A DNA stretch of 64,000 nt from Anadara kagoshimensis (taxonomy: Eukaryota; Mollusca; Bivalvia; Arcoida; Arcidae). The notes under the pieces are model-generated. The model did not search any database, had not been told where the DNA came from, and saw nothing but the letters and a program-made list of their open reading frames with translations. This document shows, piece after piece, positions 35,221 to 47,787 of this stretch (positions are counted from its first letter, which is position 1; every line of letters starts with the position of its first letter). Where the stretch lies: NCBI GenBank assembly GCA_021292105.1, contig CM037873.1, positions 11,757,489 to 11,821,488 of the forward strand, written 5' to 3'. The translations under genes were made by a program, and so were the position numbers.

Positions 35221-35370
35221 TCTTAAACAGGAGGAACTTACCCTTCCAGAGCACCCGGCCTCACTTTCCTGGTGGAAGTTGACGTGTATAACCTAATTTG
35301 TCAGTTCCAAAGTTTTTACTTTGCTTCTGGATTGTGATTCGGATATGAATTAGCATGTTTGTTTTTGATT
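35221..35370 (+). mobile_element. Penelope-like 3' tail at the duplication junction
   Basis: AAACAGGAGGAACTTACCCT, CCAGAGCACCCGGCCTCACT, CTAATTTGTCAGTTCCAAAG, then TTTGTTTTTGATT ending exactly where copy B similarity begins. Either the element inserted at the junction, or the junction formed at its end. Confidence 0.75.
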
Positions 35371-37547
35371 ATGACAAACACTATGGTTAAAATGACTGTT
35401 CGTAAGACTTTACTGCCCGAGGATGTGGGGTCGGCGATTAGCCACCAATATTAGCTAATTACAGAACATAATTTTGTTGAACAATAGGCTTCATTGACTG
35501 ATATGTAACCACCGTAATTTTTGACAAGTTAGATCACATAATGTAATTTTATTTGTCATTCGAGTGTTAAAGTTATCAACGACTTTACCGACCCTAAAAT
35601 GACTGTTGTATATTAAAGACCCGTTAAGACTAGTCAATGTTGTTGATTTTATTGTTCAAATGCTTAATAAAGGTGGGCAAAATCCAATTGATGGAAGACC
35701 TTTTTTGTTCGACGGAATAATACCAGTCGTATTCGGTCATTATATAGTTTATTTGCACATTTGAAATAGGTTGACCAATCAGATTTTTTTTAATTTGTCC
35801 AGATCGATACATTTTTAGTGCGCAAAGTTGCCATTTAGGTACTTTTTATAGTAAAGTGTTTGATTTTGGTACAATCTCCATAAGTCCGAAATTTTAGTAC
35901 TTTTAATTAAAAAAAACCTGTCAAATGTGAAAAATCAGTCTAATTTGACCTTTTTACATTAGCCGTCCATTTATCTTATTTCATGGAACAAATCCGTCAA
36001 AAACGGATAAATCTGTCGAATTAGTCAGCCTGTTAAAACACTACATTTGATTTTCGTAAAATATAAATGGGACATTGAATTGCCATAAAAGGTATTCTTT
36101 TAAGTATTCTAGTTGATTCATATAACACAAACTAAGCATGACCTAAATAGTGATTTTTTAAAAATTAAATGTTAAATTGGATTACACGTAATGATACCTG
36201 TAAATTGCTCATGCCGGTTATCTTATAAAACATCTCCAACATACCTGTATATACGTTGACTATGACCGTGAATGTGTGAACTTAGGAGGGGGCGCTTTCA
36301 CAATCTAACTTTGCATTATATCAGTAAAAATAAAAAATTACGTATATCTACATTGACATACGCATAATATTCATCTAGAATGTGTTTATTATTATTATTA
36401 TTAGTATTATTAAACATACCTTGCTTTATTGCAAGCGATATTTCAATATAACGGGCGCAAGAACGATCCTTTAACCTTTTTTTAACAGGCTTACTAACAA
36501 AATGAATGGGTGTCCTTACATTGTAAAATTTATTGTTTAACAACACAAATATTCAAAGAGGTCTACACATACGTATCACTCTCATACGGAGAGAAAGGAC
36601 ATTGAAATAAATATATGTTTGTGTTCATACGGAATGATATTTTGCTCCCAAGTTCATCATCAAACCAGGAAAATATGAAACCGTGAAAATAAAGAAATAT
36701 ACAGTAAATTTTAAAAAATCAAAATATGAGACATACATGGGAACGTTCAACCAAAAACAAACATACTAATCCATGTCCGAATCACAATCCAGAAGCAAAG
36801 TAAAAACGTTTTGTATTTGATTGAATTAATTATTTATAATTATTTTCATTGTGTAAAAGGATTATTTTACTTTCACCCTCACTTCTCTTGTGATATTTAT
36901 ATGAAAATAAATCCAGAACATTTAGGAAGTTTACTGACAAACCTGTCTTTTATTTTAGAATGTGTTAACAATGAAAAGAGAAAATTTGACATTTCAAGTA
37001 AAAGAAACATAAAGCCTTTCAATTTTTAAGATTTTAACTAGTTAGGAAAATAAAACAACACATCGCATGTTTTATAATGTGCGACGTAAGCCATATTAGA
37101 TATTTTTTCACAAGCGGATAGACATTCACAAATTACCCTATCTTTCAATGAAATTGGAAGTGATTTGTCGTCAAATCCAACATTTGCTTTTATATTTTTA
37201 ACTTAATCAAAGTGTGCTCTAACATATAAAAAATGGTCATCAAATTGGCATGAAAAAAAACAGTCCATATTGTCACATTTTCCCAGAATTAAACAAGAAG
37301 ATAAAGAAATAGTGCAAAATTACTGCTATATTTATAACTTTAAATGGAAGTAATTCCTAAAATTTTAGAAACAATACTGAAATTACCGGTATTTAATAAG
37401 GAACTCAAATACATGTCGTCAATTTTTGTATCTCCCTCTCTCTCTCTGTGATTTTTATTTCATGAAAAAATATGAAAATATAAATATACATAAAAATTGC
37501 TGACACGTTGAGCATGACCGCACACGCAAACTGATCTGTATCCAAAA
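35371..37547. other. Non-coding start of copy B
   Basis: No gene. Aligned to copy A 12348-13080 and 14460-15400. A minus-strand Penelope-like tail lies at 36751-36809. Confidence 0.6.
36751..36809 (-). mobile_element. Short Penelope-like 3' tail, minus strand
   Basis: CAAAAACAAACATACTAATC, then CATGTCCGAATCACAATCCA and GAAGCAAAGTAAAAACG, the inverse of the family terminus. Inserted in or near the region where copies A and B diverge. Confidence 0.7.
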
Positions 37548-37775
37548 TGCCCCTGGATTAATTTGACGTCCTATAAGTCCATGTTTCTTTAACTTTCAAT
37601 TTTGATTACACACGTGGTGGGTGAAACTGACTAAACAGGAGGTGCCGCATATCTTTCCGAAGCACCCGACCTCACATCCCTGGTTGAATACACGTTTTTA
37701 ATTTAAATTGTGGGTTCAAAAGCGTTTACTTTGTTTTGGGATTATGGTTTGGTTATATATTGGCTGTGTTTTTTC
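37548..37775 (+). mobile_element. Penelope-like 3' tail, copy B partner
   Basis: Same as 17560-17790. Confidence 0.75.
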
Positions 37776-38814
37776 CGGTTCTATTTAGTATGAAAGTATA
37801 CTTATACTGAGTCGGGCATTAATCATTATTATCAAATCATTTCTTTACCGACAGAATGTTACATTATAATATATTATGATAAAAATGTCATGTCAATAAG
37901 GAGAGAAGATTAAAAACGTTGCCTTTGATGCTATACAGAACGTAAAACTAAATTACATGAAGTTGAGTTAATTGAACCGTTTCCCCTATACATTTGTATC
38001 GCCCGATGCTTCAAGTTTGTTTGTGATTGTTGACATTAATAGTGAAAAGAAACAGTTCTGAGGTCGCGATATAAACATAGTTACAACAAAAGATAATGAA
38101 TTCTAAATAGATACATGGCATAAAAAGGCGAAAAATGAAGATACAATGTTAAATTCAGTATATAGAGCCCCGTTAAAAATATCGAGACATGCCATACCAT
38201 GTTCTTAAATGTTTTGTTAAAAATGTTTAAAGTTCCGTCATACGTGTTTTAAATGTGTTTTTAAATTAAAAAACCAATTCATTCTATGGAACAATGAAGA
38301 CTAACCAAGACGTATTTTATTCATAGTTGGATAGATATGAATACTGATAATGACCTAAATAGTGATTTTCTGAAAATATTATATAGGTTTACTTGTAAAC
38401 AATTCCTGTAACCACATGTATATGTAATAAATCTGCCATGGTGATCAGTTTGAACATATAAACAGTGATATCACGGTCCTGAAATAATGTACACATAGGA
38501 ATTCATCAAACTATAACTCTATCTGATGACAAATAAATGTTAAATAGACCTTTTGGTGGAATAATACAGATACAACAGATTCTTTTCCTTTATGAGGTAT
38601 GTTTTATGTATTTTATACTTAAGGTATTCATATTGTTGATTTTTTTAACTTTTTCCATTACATCGAAGATGGTAAAAAATATGACGATACTTATCGTACT
38701 GTAAATCCAAAATTTTGAAGTACTGCCTCATCTATTATACTTGTGTTGTTTTAAAATGATTTATTTTTTCAAAACCGGCTAAATGTATTATGATTTGAGA
38801 TTTTCGTGTTTATT

Positions 38815-39080
38815 ACACACGGTACGGGTGTTTCTCGAGATACATTAGTCCGACTAATAACAAAATAAACCTCATTTTAATTGGGGTTCGGCAAGTCAAA
38901 AGTTAAATTGGGTTAAGTGGGGTGATTATTCGGACTTAATAAACATCGGATACTTACCCTTTCGGAGCAACTGGTTTCACTTACCAGGTGGAAGGTCGCG
39001 TGTTTAACCTATTTTGTCAGATTCAAAGTTTTCTCCTTGTTTTGGGGTTATGATTTGGAATGGATTGATATGGTTTTTTT
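38815..39080 (+). mobile_element. Penelope-like 3' tail with nested MITE, copy B partner
   Basis: Same as 19745-20035; the nested hairpin MITE is at 38847-38937. Confidence 0.65.
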
Positions 39081-39839
39081 TATTATATCGGGTTATAATA
39101 CACAATGGATTTTTAAACAGAAAACAGAAAACCAGTGTCTATCGCTCTCACTATACAAGTGTTTATGTGTCAGTATCCTAGAAACAAAGTGATTAAAAAG
39201 TCAAATTAAGTAATACGCGAATTTCTTCCAAGGAACTGGGGCCGGGTTTTCGTTAGAGTAAGAATTGTTCTAGTTAATTCACTAGTTAGTGAATATTATA
39301 TGTTAGTTTTTGGTTACTAGTATTTGCATTGTTTTGTTATGTTGATTTCGTTGGTTGTTGCCAATATATGTTGTATGATTACATACTTTTATTTCACTCG
39401 TTGCTAAGTCACATCATATACAGTATCTAAGTGTAACTAACACACTTTCATTAAATAATTAATAGTTATTACATAAAATCACATGAGGATGGGGAATTTT
39501 ATCCCGACACCAATTCAATTCAAACTTTTTTCACTCTAAACCACCGGAGGTGGTACAAGAGGTATATTTACATATAATATAAATCCGATGCCTGGATCAC
39601 AATGTTTACAATAAATATACATTTCATACATACAAACATTAAATATAAATACATAGTTCCACAGTGTTTATAATACTGTATATCATATAAGTTTACATCA
39701 AAGGTTACTAGAAATAAATAATAAAAAGAAGTACATGTTTTCCTGTAATAAGTGTATGTGTATTGTCCGAAATTCAACAAAAACATATAGACCTTCTATG
39801 TATTTACTGAGATTAATAAGTGTATCTAAATCTTGACTG

Positions 39840-40058
39840 TTAAATAATTGATATAAATTCAGTATATTTGGTCTTTTCCAGAAACGTTCTTTTATGTATT
39901 TTGACCTTTTTTTTTAATTTTTTACACTGAAGCAAAAAATGAAATTCGTCTCCCATAATATTTTTACAAAAAATACAAAAACGTTCATCTCTAAGAGTTC
40001 TATTCCACCTACTAGATTCTATAGGTAACTTGTGATTCGAGGTTCTGAACTTAAGCAT
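39840..40058 (-). pseudogene. LINE C-terminal zinc-knuckle-like fragment
   Basis: LKFRTSNHKLPIESSRWNRT then FCIFCKN...GDEFHFLLQCKK: a Cys-x2-Cys...His...Cys pattern typical of the far C-terminus of this LINE type. Confidence 0.7.
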
Positions 40059-40374
40059 ATAAGACCAATAATATTCTGGGAGAATGGATAAATATTGTTC
40101 ATAGCCAAAACTAGTTTTAATAATCTTATATGTTAACCCTTTACTTGATTTATTTATGTCTTGTTCCCATTTCTGTATAAATTAATCTTGCCATTTTCGT
40201 TCAATAGTTTTAACTACCGATTTCTCATTTAACCCATCACCTTGTGTAATCCAAATATTTCTATACCCAAGAGAATTAAACATTTCTTTCAGATTTTTCA
40301 TCCAACTTATGGAATATCCGTTATTAAAAGAATTTAAGAGTAGTCTATAGAATAAATTTGACAATTTGTTAGGA

Positions 40375-40626
40375 CTATGAACAAGTTTTATCCAAAAATA
40401 AAAATTCTTTTTTTATTTTAATCGTCAATGGAAATCTCCCTGTTTCCCCAAAATCCATGTAATTCGAAGTAGATTTTCTAAGTTTTAAAATTCTCTTTAA
40501 AAATTTCAAGTATAAGTTTTCTAACATTGCAATATTTTCATATCCACAGACTTCACAAGCATAAGTTAATATGGGTTCAATCATTTGGTCAAATAGTTGT
40601 AACTGACATTCTATTGATAAGTCCAA
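40375..40626 (-). pseudogene. LINE reverse transcriptase C-terminal fragment
   Basis: Open piece with LFDQMIEPILTYACEVCGYE and FLKRILKLRKST, the post-palm region common to invertebrate non-LTR elements. It is followed on the minus strand, after breaks, by the piece at 39840-40058. Confidence 0.75.
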
Positions 40627-41647
40627 ATTATTGTTTTTTTTTTATTAAATACAAAATAATGCTTTAGATGCTTGTTCCACTAAACGTTTCCTTGCTTGAA
40701 AATATTTCCCATTTGATTTAAATATAAGCCTAAATAACAATATTCATCTACATATTCTATGTTTATATCTCTAAACTTAATAATAGGTCATTTTTTAACT
40801 TTTTGTTTTGAAAACGCCACAATTTTGGTTTTTGAAATATTGACTTCCAATTTCCATAGATCACAATATTGTATAAATATATTAATAGCAAACTGCATGT
40901 CTGTTTCATTATCAGCAAAAATTATAGTGTCATTAGCATATAGAAGAAGGAAACACTCCTATTTTTTGAGTAAACATATTCGTTATAGTGGGCAAACCCA
41001 TGTTGTTGTTTTCGGATAAAAAACTTCTAAAGTCATTAAGAAAGATTACAAATACAAATGGAGATAAATTTCCCCCTTGTCTCACTCCAACATTGCATAT
41101 AAAATAATTTTACATATCTTCTCCCATTTTTACACATGATTTAATTCCGTTATACATATTTTTATTGCATTAAAACATTTCCCATTTATTTGACTTTTCT
41201 GCAATTTTAGCCATAAACCCCCTCTCCAAACAGTATCACACCACAGTCTAGTGCCGAAAAAATTAAAACATGTTTAGTAATGACCTTGTACGTTTCATTT
41301 TGTGAAAACTTGAGTGACAGTATAAGTCTCACTGTAATTGGTGGTTTGGAAATAGTTCTTCTATAACCACATGTAACATTATTATAAATTATTATTCAAA
41401 TTCATATATCTGAATTACGAGACGCACGGAACCATAACCTAAATGCAATGACAAAAACCACATACTAAAGCTAAAACTAAATTACAAGAGGCTGTGTTAA
41501 TAAAACTTTTCACTGAAACCAACTATTATTATCATCCTGTCAGATTGTATAGATTTGTTTTAGAGGAAGGTCTATGTTTGTTCTTAATGATAGTGATAAT
41601 AACAACACGGAAAGTACAAAAGGCATAGTCACAACATTAAATAATTG

Positions 41648-41907
41648 CTATAGGTAAACAACATTGACCTGTCCGTTTGACCTTTCATTAGGAATATTCA
41701 TATAGGATGGCCCAACCAATAAATGGGAAGTGTTAAGATCCAAGTTAATACATACACAATACACAGGTGTACTCTATGAGGTGAGTATATCTCATGATGT
41801 ATACAGAATAAACACCTGTGCTTCCTATACACAGATGTACTTGGTCCGTGATAAATATTTAAATGAAAGGTCAAGCGGACAGGTCAAAGTTTTTTACTTA
41901 TATATAG
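41648..41907. mobile_element. Hairpin-ended element (TATAGGTAAA...), copy B partner
   Basis: Same as 20865-21122, therefore older than the segmental duplication. Confidence 0.75.
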
Positions 41908-42363
41908 GTAAATGGTATACAAAACATATCGATATAGGATTAATTAACTGACGTTATTTAAATGTATTATGTATTAAGATACTGACGGGAATTGTGCATT
42001 TGTTAAAATATCAAAATAAATCATCATGTTGTCGTGTTTAGGTTAAATAAATTATTTATGTAAACGTATTTAAAATCTATTTTTAAAACTCAAAATTAAA
42101 CGATAAAAAAAATCAATAAAAACACACAGGATTCCTTAAATGGGGGTTACATGGGCCAAATAAGCTACTTTAGTCGTATTTTATTGCGAACCGATTTATA
42201 GGAATACTATCATGCCCTAAATAGTGATTTGTAAAAAGTTAAACAAGTAATATACCTTATAACAGAGATATCCTATCGATTCACGTAATTAGTCAAATCA
42301 GAGCCATATAAAACTAAAGATTGGCAACTCCTATATACCGCTATTCGCCTACAGCGAACTATC

Positions 42364-43060
42364 GTACTTGCAACTATGATAAAAAATTTGATTTTTTTTT
42401 CAATCTTTTACTAGAATTCTATTTGCAACATGTCTATAATACTTAAATCCATTGTAAGATAAAAGTTACATACAATTTTGAAATAAATAAATTACTTTTC
42501 AATAGTTTAAAAACGAGAGAAAAATTGAAATTTTAATTTTTTGACGGGTTTGGGCTTGTACTTGCAACTATGATAAAGAATTATATTATTTTCAATCTTT
42601 TACAAAAATTCTAATTGCAACATGTCTGTAATACTTAAACCCATTGTAAGATAAAAGATACATACAATTTTGAAATAAATAAATTGCTTCTCAATGAATT
42701 TAAAAATGAGAGAAAAATTGAAATTTAAATCTTTTGACGGGGTTGGGGATATACTTGCAACTTTTATTAGCTTCAAACTTTTTTTTATTTATTTATTTAT
42801 TTATTTATTTTGTAACATGTTTATATTACTTATACCCATTGTATGAGAAAACAACGTACAACTTTGAGATATTAAAATGTCTTTGATTTTAAAAATGACA
42901 GAAGATTGAAATTTTCATCCTAAGTGAACTTTTGACGGGTTGTGGGTATACTTACAACTATGATAAAGAACGTGTATATGATACTTATACCCATTGTATG
43001 AGAAATTTACATACAATTTTGAAATGTACAGATTCCTTTAAAATGAATTCAAAGTTGAGA
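42364..43060. repeat. ~190-bp tandem repeat, expanded in copy B
   Basis: Units start at ACTTGCAACTATGATAAA (about 42366, 42559, then diverged near 42758 and 42950), each with TGTAACATG/TGCAACATG, ACCCATTGTA and GACGGG landmarks. Copy A has fewer units (22900-23110). Confidence 0.7.
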
Positions 43061-43104
43061 GCTGCACCAGAGATTTTAATTCGCAGTTCCGTGCGCTTCG
43101 TCCC

Positions 43105-43136
43105 CCCCCTCTCTCTCTCTCTCTCTCTCTCCCTCT

Positions 43137-43166
<30 letters not shown>
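43105..43166. repeat. (CT)n(GT)n microsatellite
   Basis: CT repeats switching to GT repeats; the copy A counterpart has only (TC)n. Confidence 0.9.
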
Positions 43167-43167
<1 letters not shown>

Positions 43168-43175
43168 GAGTAAAA

Positions 43176-44096
43176 ATTTTTGTACACAATAAGGTATTAA
43201 TAAATGGAGTTAATTAACAATTGAACTGTTTAGAAATGCGGTTCATAGTCGATATGAACGCAATTGATATGCAAGCAAACTGAATAACGCGCGTTAGCGC
43301 GTTATGATTAGTTTGCCTTTTCTATTTTCTTTTCTTTTTCTTGGTTCAAAATCATTTTAGAAAATTTTAATTCCGCGCTTTGTCAACAAGGATTTTCGAT
43401 TAACGGAACAGCTGATGGAACAGCAGATCCAACTGATCAGCCGTGTAGTTTGGCGCCAGAAATTCTAGGACAAAATAGTGCGTGGAAAAAACAACAAATT
43501 GCATAACAAAATTTCTACTAAATTGTTCAATTTTATATTAAATACACTTATTTCGGTAGTAAATAATCACAATTATGCAAACAATCAATATAGTTCCGGT
43601 TTTGTGTATTTCATATTGTGTATTCATACGCCGATTGTTGTGAATGGAATTCCAGTGACGTCACCAAGGTAGATCTTGCTGTTCATAGCCGATATGAACG
43701 CAATTGCTCTGAAACCTTGTGTGGAAGACAGAAAACAGACAAAATGTAAATATTTAGTGATATCCGTTTACGAGTAATTAATGAACATCGATAACTCAAT
43801 TAATCACTACCGATACTGAGAATGGACACACTTCGAATCTGCAAAGGGATTAATGAAGGGGATTCTCTTAATGAGGAATGTCCAATAAACAAGCAAATCA
43901 GTAATTTAAATTAAGAAATAAGTTTTTTCAATTAACAATATACTCGTGACAGTTTTTTGTGTGTATATATATATATATATATATATTATCCAGTCAATGA
44001 CAATCATGGCGCAAAAACAATATTCTCATTCACTAAATTAATATTATTATATTAACCTACAGACAAATAGATTTATTCATTTATTTGAATTATCAC
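43176..44096. other. Copy B-specific non-coding stretch
   Basis: No gene. Contains AATTGAACTGTTTAGAAAT ... CAAACTGAATAACGCGCG, also found at 10320-10400, hence a dispersed repeat, and a (TA)n tract at about 43966-43986. Confidence 0.5.
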
Positions 44097-47000
44097 GATA
44101 TATATAGGTCAAATAACCAATAGAGTATATTGCGTCATCATCAAATCGTAGTCTACGATGAAACAGTTATGAGAAACCACGCATTTTCAAAAAGTAAATA
44201 GTAACTTTAAAACTTCGATACGTCGAAATATATCTCCATACATTCAAGATAAAACATGTGATTTAAGTATATAGATACAAACTGGCAGTATCATAAATAT
44301 AAAAAACATACCGATTTATTGAATTAAAAAACGAGATAATTAAAATGACCATGTTCAAATCACAAAGTAATGTAAAACTGACAGGCTAAATTGTGACTAT
44401 GAAGGCGAAAGTAAACAATAATAACTAGAGATTGTAACTGGGATACCAGTTACGTATGATTCCCCACCTTCCATAAACTATATATTATCTAAAATATACA
44501 TCTGACGTATATATGTCTGGGTACATTTGACTTTGACTTTTAAACTGGCTGACTTGGTATTGTACAGATGGGTTATAGACAAAACGTACGTACCTTTGCC
44601 AAAACATTTTGGTGGGTACGTTCTGGTATGTGTACGTTTTGTAAAAATGTGGGTGCGTTTCGTCCAAAAATGGGTGCGTTCTGGTAGGGTACGTTATGGC
44701 ATGGGTACGTTTTAACCTGCGCCAATACAGATCTATTACTTGGATCTGTCCAGTAAAATTTTTGATTTAAAAGATTTCATGCTCGAATGGACTTTTTTGA
44801 CGTTTAATAATTGGAGTACCTCATAGGTGAAAGCATAGGCTTGGTATAATTAAAGTGTCATAACCAGCTTATGTCCATTCACAATTGGTTTCCCCGGGTA
44901 TTCAACTACGTATTTATTACGCAATTTACACCCTCCCAACTTTGAGATAAAAGAAATTGATGACTTCTTGTATATCTACACTGATAACAGATTATTGGTA
45001 CCAAATTTCATCTAAATCCATCAAGCCGTTTCCGAGATCTGCATCAACAAACTATGATAGTAGACCTTGAGGAATAATAATAATAAGAAGAAGAATAAGA
45101 AGAAACAGAACGAAAACAATGTGATTCCCCACCTTTGGTGATGGGGAATCATAATAATAAAGTTTTGGGGGATGGAAAAAGTTACATTGGTCATGCGGAA
45201 AGCAGTCAGTGGGAGACAGTAAGAGTGCACCAACAACAGACGAAAAAACGGCTACAAAAAGACAGTGAATATTTTTATATTTGCCATAGAGGGCATTGTA
45301 AATGTTTTCTATGGTTTATATGTATCGATGGGGACATCACACAAAAGTGAGACAGAGAGAACGTTTAAATATGTTTTACCCGATATTGAATGGTTACGAT
45401 TTGACATCTTAAATAATCTCCTTTTGTTTAATTATCTCCAAATTATATCCACGTTGTTATGTTATAGTTATTGTGTTCGGAAATAACAAAACAATCGCAT
45501 GAAAGTACTAGCAAAAATGTTATTAAATTGTTTGCGAAAGGATCAACGAGTACTAAACCTTCTTATATAATCAAGTCCCAGAGATTTTAATAATCCTCAC
45601 AGACATTCATACCAAATACGTTGTTGTTTCACCTAAGAGGCCTCCAACAACATTATTCTTATTTGTAAGACATTCTTCCTTGAACGTCTCACGATGGAAC
45701 TTGGTTTGCATATTATATCGAGGAATCCATTTACACAGCTAATTTCACCAACGACCAAATCATTTCAAACCATGGAGGAGATTTTGAATCTTTTGGTATC
45801 AATATAAAAGAGGAATAACTTGATCTTCCTTACTTGTATTGAACTGCTAAAATTCACAAAAATCCATAAAATATAAAACAGGTCCCTTAAATGGATCACT
45901 TATTTATTATCAGTAATCCAAACAGCACAATTTTTTAAAGAATTACTTGAGCATCTTCTTATACCTAATTTTGTGAAAAGGTATAAAACCTTTGATTTTT
46001 TAAAACTTTGCACCATTATATTCATCCTTAATTGAAAAAACGCCTAAAACAAATATTTTACAAAAACGGTAAGACAAGATAATCTATGATTTCACTCGAT
46101 TCCTGTATAAACCATATTAGGTCACCAACAGACTGTGTAACGATTATATCCTACCGATCACCCTGCAGAACCACCGTGGATCATACACGAATACGGAGAT
46201 CGGAGTGTAGTTCAACTTCAGGATGAGACACTGCTGTATGTTTTAGTAACCTAGATAGCTGTCCCTAGACAAACCAAAATTAACCCTTCATATACCATTT
46301 TATGTCACTAAAACACTGTGTAACGGTTATATCATACCGATCACATCAACAAATCATTTACAAAACCAATTTGAATGTATCAACACAGCGACATGTGACT
46401 GGTGACTGAGCTAGAAATACCGTCGTTTGGCATTTTGTCTGACAAAATATTGAAAATAATAATGAATTTGACTTAGTAGGAACTTCCGTCAAAGAAATCA
46501 ATTGCACTTTCATCCATGGAAATCAAATATTTTGTTTCAATATCACAACATCTTTACTAATGTCCGTATTTGCCGTAAATATTTGCGATAAATATACATG
46601 TTTACTACGAGGCGGGCGCCATTGACGTTGATCAAGGGAAGTAACTCTCATACTGACTAGATATAAACAGGCCTGACCCGACATGGATTATATTAGGTCA
46701 CCACGTGACCGATATTGTCGAATAAAATTCACAGAAACTAGTGAGAGGTAGGATATGATAATCTATGATTTCACTCGAGTGGCCAGATATTTTCATCTCG
46801 AACGAATCTCCGTCGAAATTTCCTTATGTCAGTCTGAAACGAGTAATTAATTATTTTTCTCGCATATAAAATCTAATATGGTAGCCTAAGGACATTGAAA
46901 TCTCCTACTACAAAGCAAATATTTTGTAGGCGGATGAATACGTGTTTGACGTAATGCTGTAACGTCATCAATAACCTATAGCTCAGAGCAGAAATGTGAA

Positions 47001-47725
47001 CCTACGCGATAATAAATAACAACAAAATACATTTTCTTTTTTATATACTTATTGGTCAAAACTATTTTTATAACAAATAATAATAATAAAATAGAATTAA
47101 AAATCATAGAAACCAGTCGTTAGGGAAACTTTAACATGTTATGATATACCTCGTATCATGAATTACGTCCCTTACTATTATTCCATTGTACTGAGATTCC
47201 TTACACGTACGTGTTCACGCCGGGTGCGATATGGAAAAAATATCGTTGCAGCTATCCCGTGAGATTAATCTGTCACATATGCGAGAAATACATATCTAGT
47301 GTTGAACAGGAATAGCGGTTATTTATACAAGCACCATACGGATTGCTGTTATAAATACACAACCAGCATATACCACATCAAACAAGGTTTTGTTAAATGT
47401 ACTAGTTGTGTACCACTATCTTGTAATTTGTTTTCTTATCCGTAAGAAGCAGAATGCACTACCTTTCTAGGGATGTTTGATGGTATTATTCTTTCTTGGG
47501 TGTTTAATTTTGATCTGTTTTTTTGTATTAAATATCCATTGCTTGTTTCCAAGAGCGTGATTTTACTCATTTGAATAAAAACATTTAAGTCAATGCATTA
47601 TAACCAGCCTAGATACATAGCTTATTTATTATGAAATATAGAGTTATGTAGATATTATGTAAATATCTAGGTGATTTGTCAGCAGCTATTCTGTTATTCA
47701 TAATTGTGTTTGACTTTCATTTTAG
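44097..47725. other. Upstream region of TPR-TIR copy B
   Basis: Aligned to 24518-27476. Differs by a 0.68-kb block at 46100-46778. No coding exon recognised. Confidence 0.55.
46078..46778. repeat. Copy B-specific block between 22-bp direct repeats
   Basis: GATAATCTATGATTTCACTC+GA occurs at 46078-46099 and 46757-46778 but once in copy A (26516-26537, last bases AA). The 657 bp between contain two related sub-blocks (ACTGTGTAACGATTATATCC near 46131 and ACTGTGTAACGGTTATATCA near 46314) and start and end with ATTAGGTCACC. A 22-bp target duplication would be unusual for a transposon. Confidence 0.7.
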
Positions 47726-47787
47726 TTGGACCACAGATTTGATGGTTTTTCAAGGTTATGAGATTTATTGATCCCTGCCAAATAAAA

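Larger units (their letters stand above)
39513..41237 (-). mobile_element. LINE insertion in copy B, 5'-truncated, with short target duplication
   Basis: Copy A has the empty site (20451-20464). Copy B is split by 1725 bp with ACACCA on both sides (39507-39512, 41238-41243). The minus strand reads as a reverse transcriptase: VWRGGLWLKLQKSQINGK, VGVRQGGNLSPFVFVIFLND, then IIFADNETD (the second Asp of the usual FADD is Asn), CYLGLYLN. Stops and frame changes occur. It is a different family from the LINE at 596. Confidence 0.85.
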
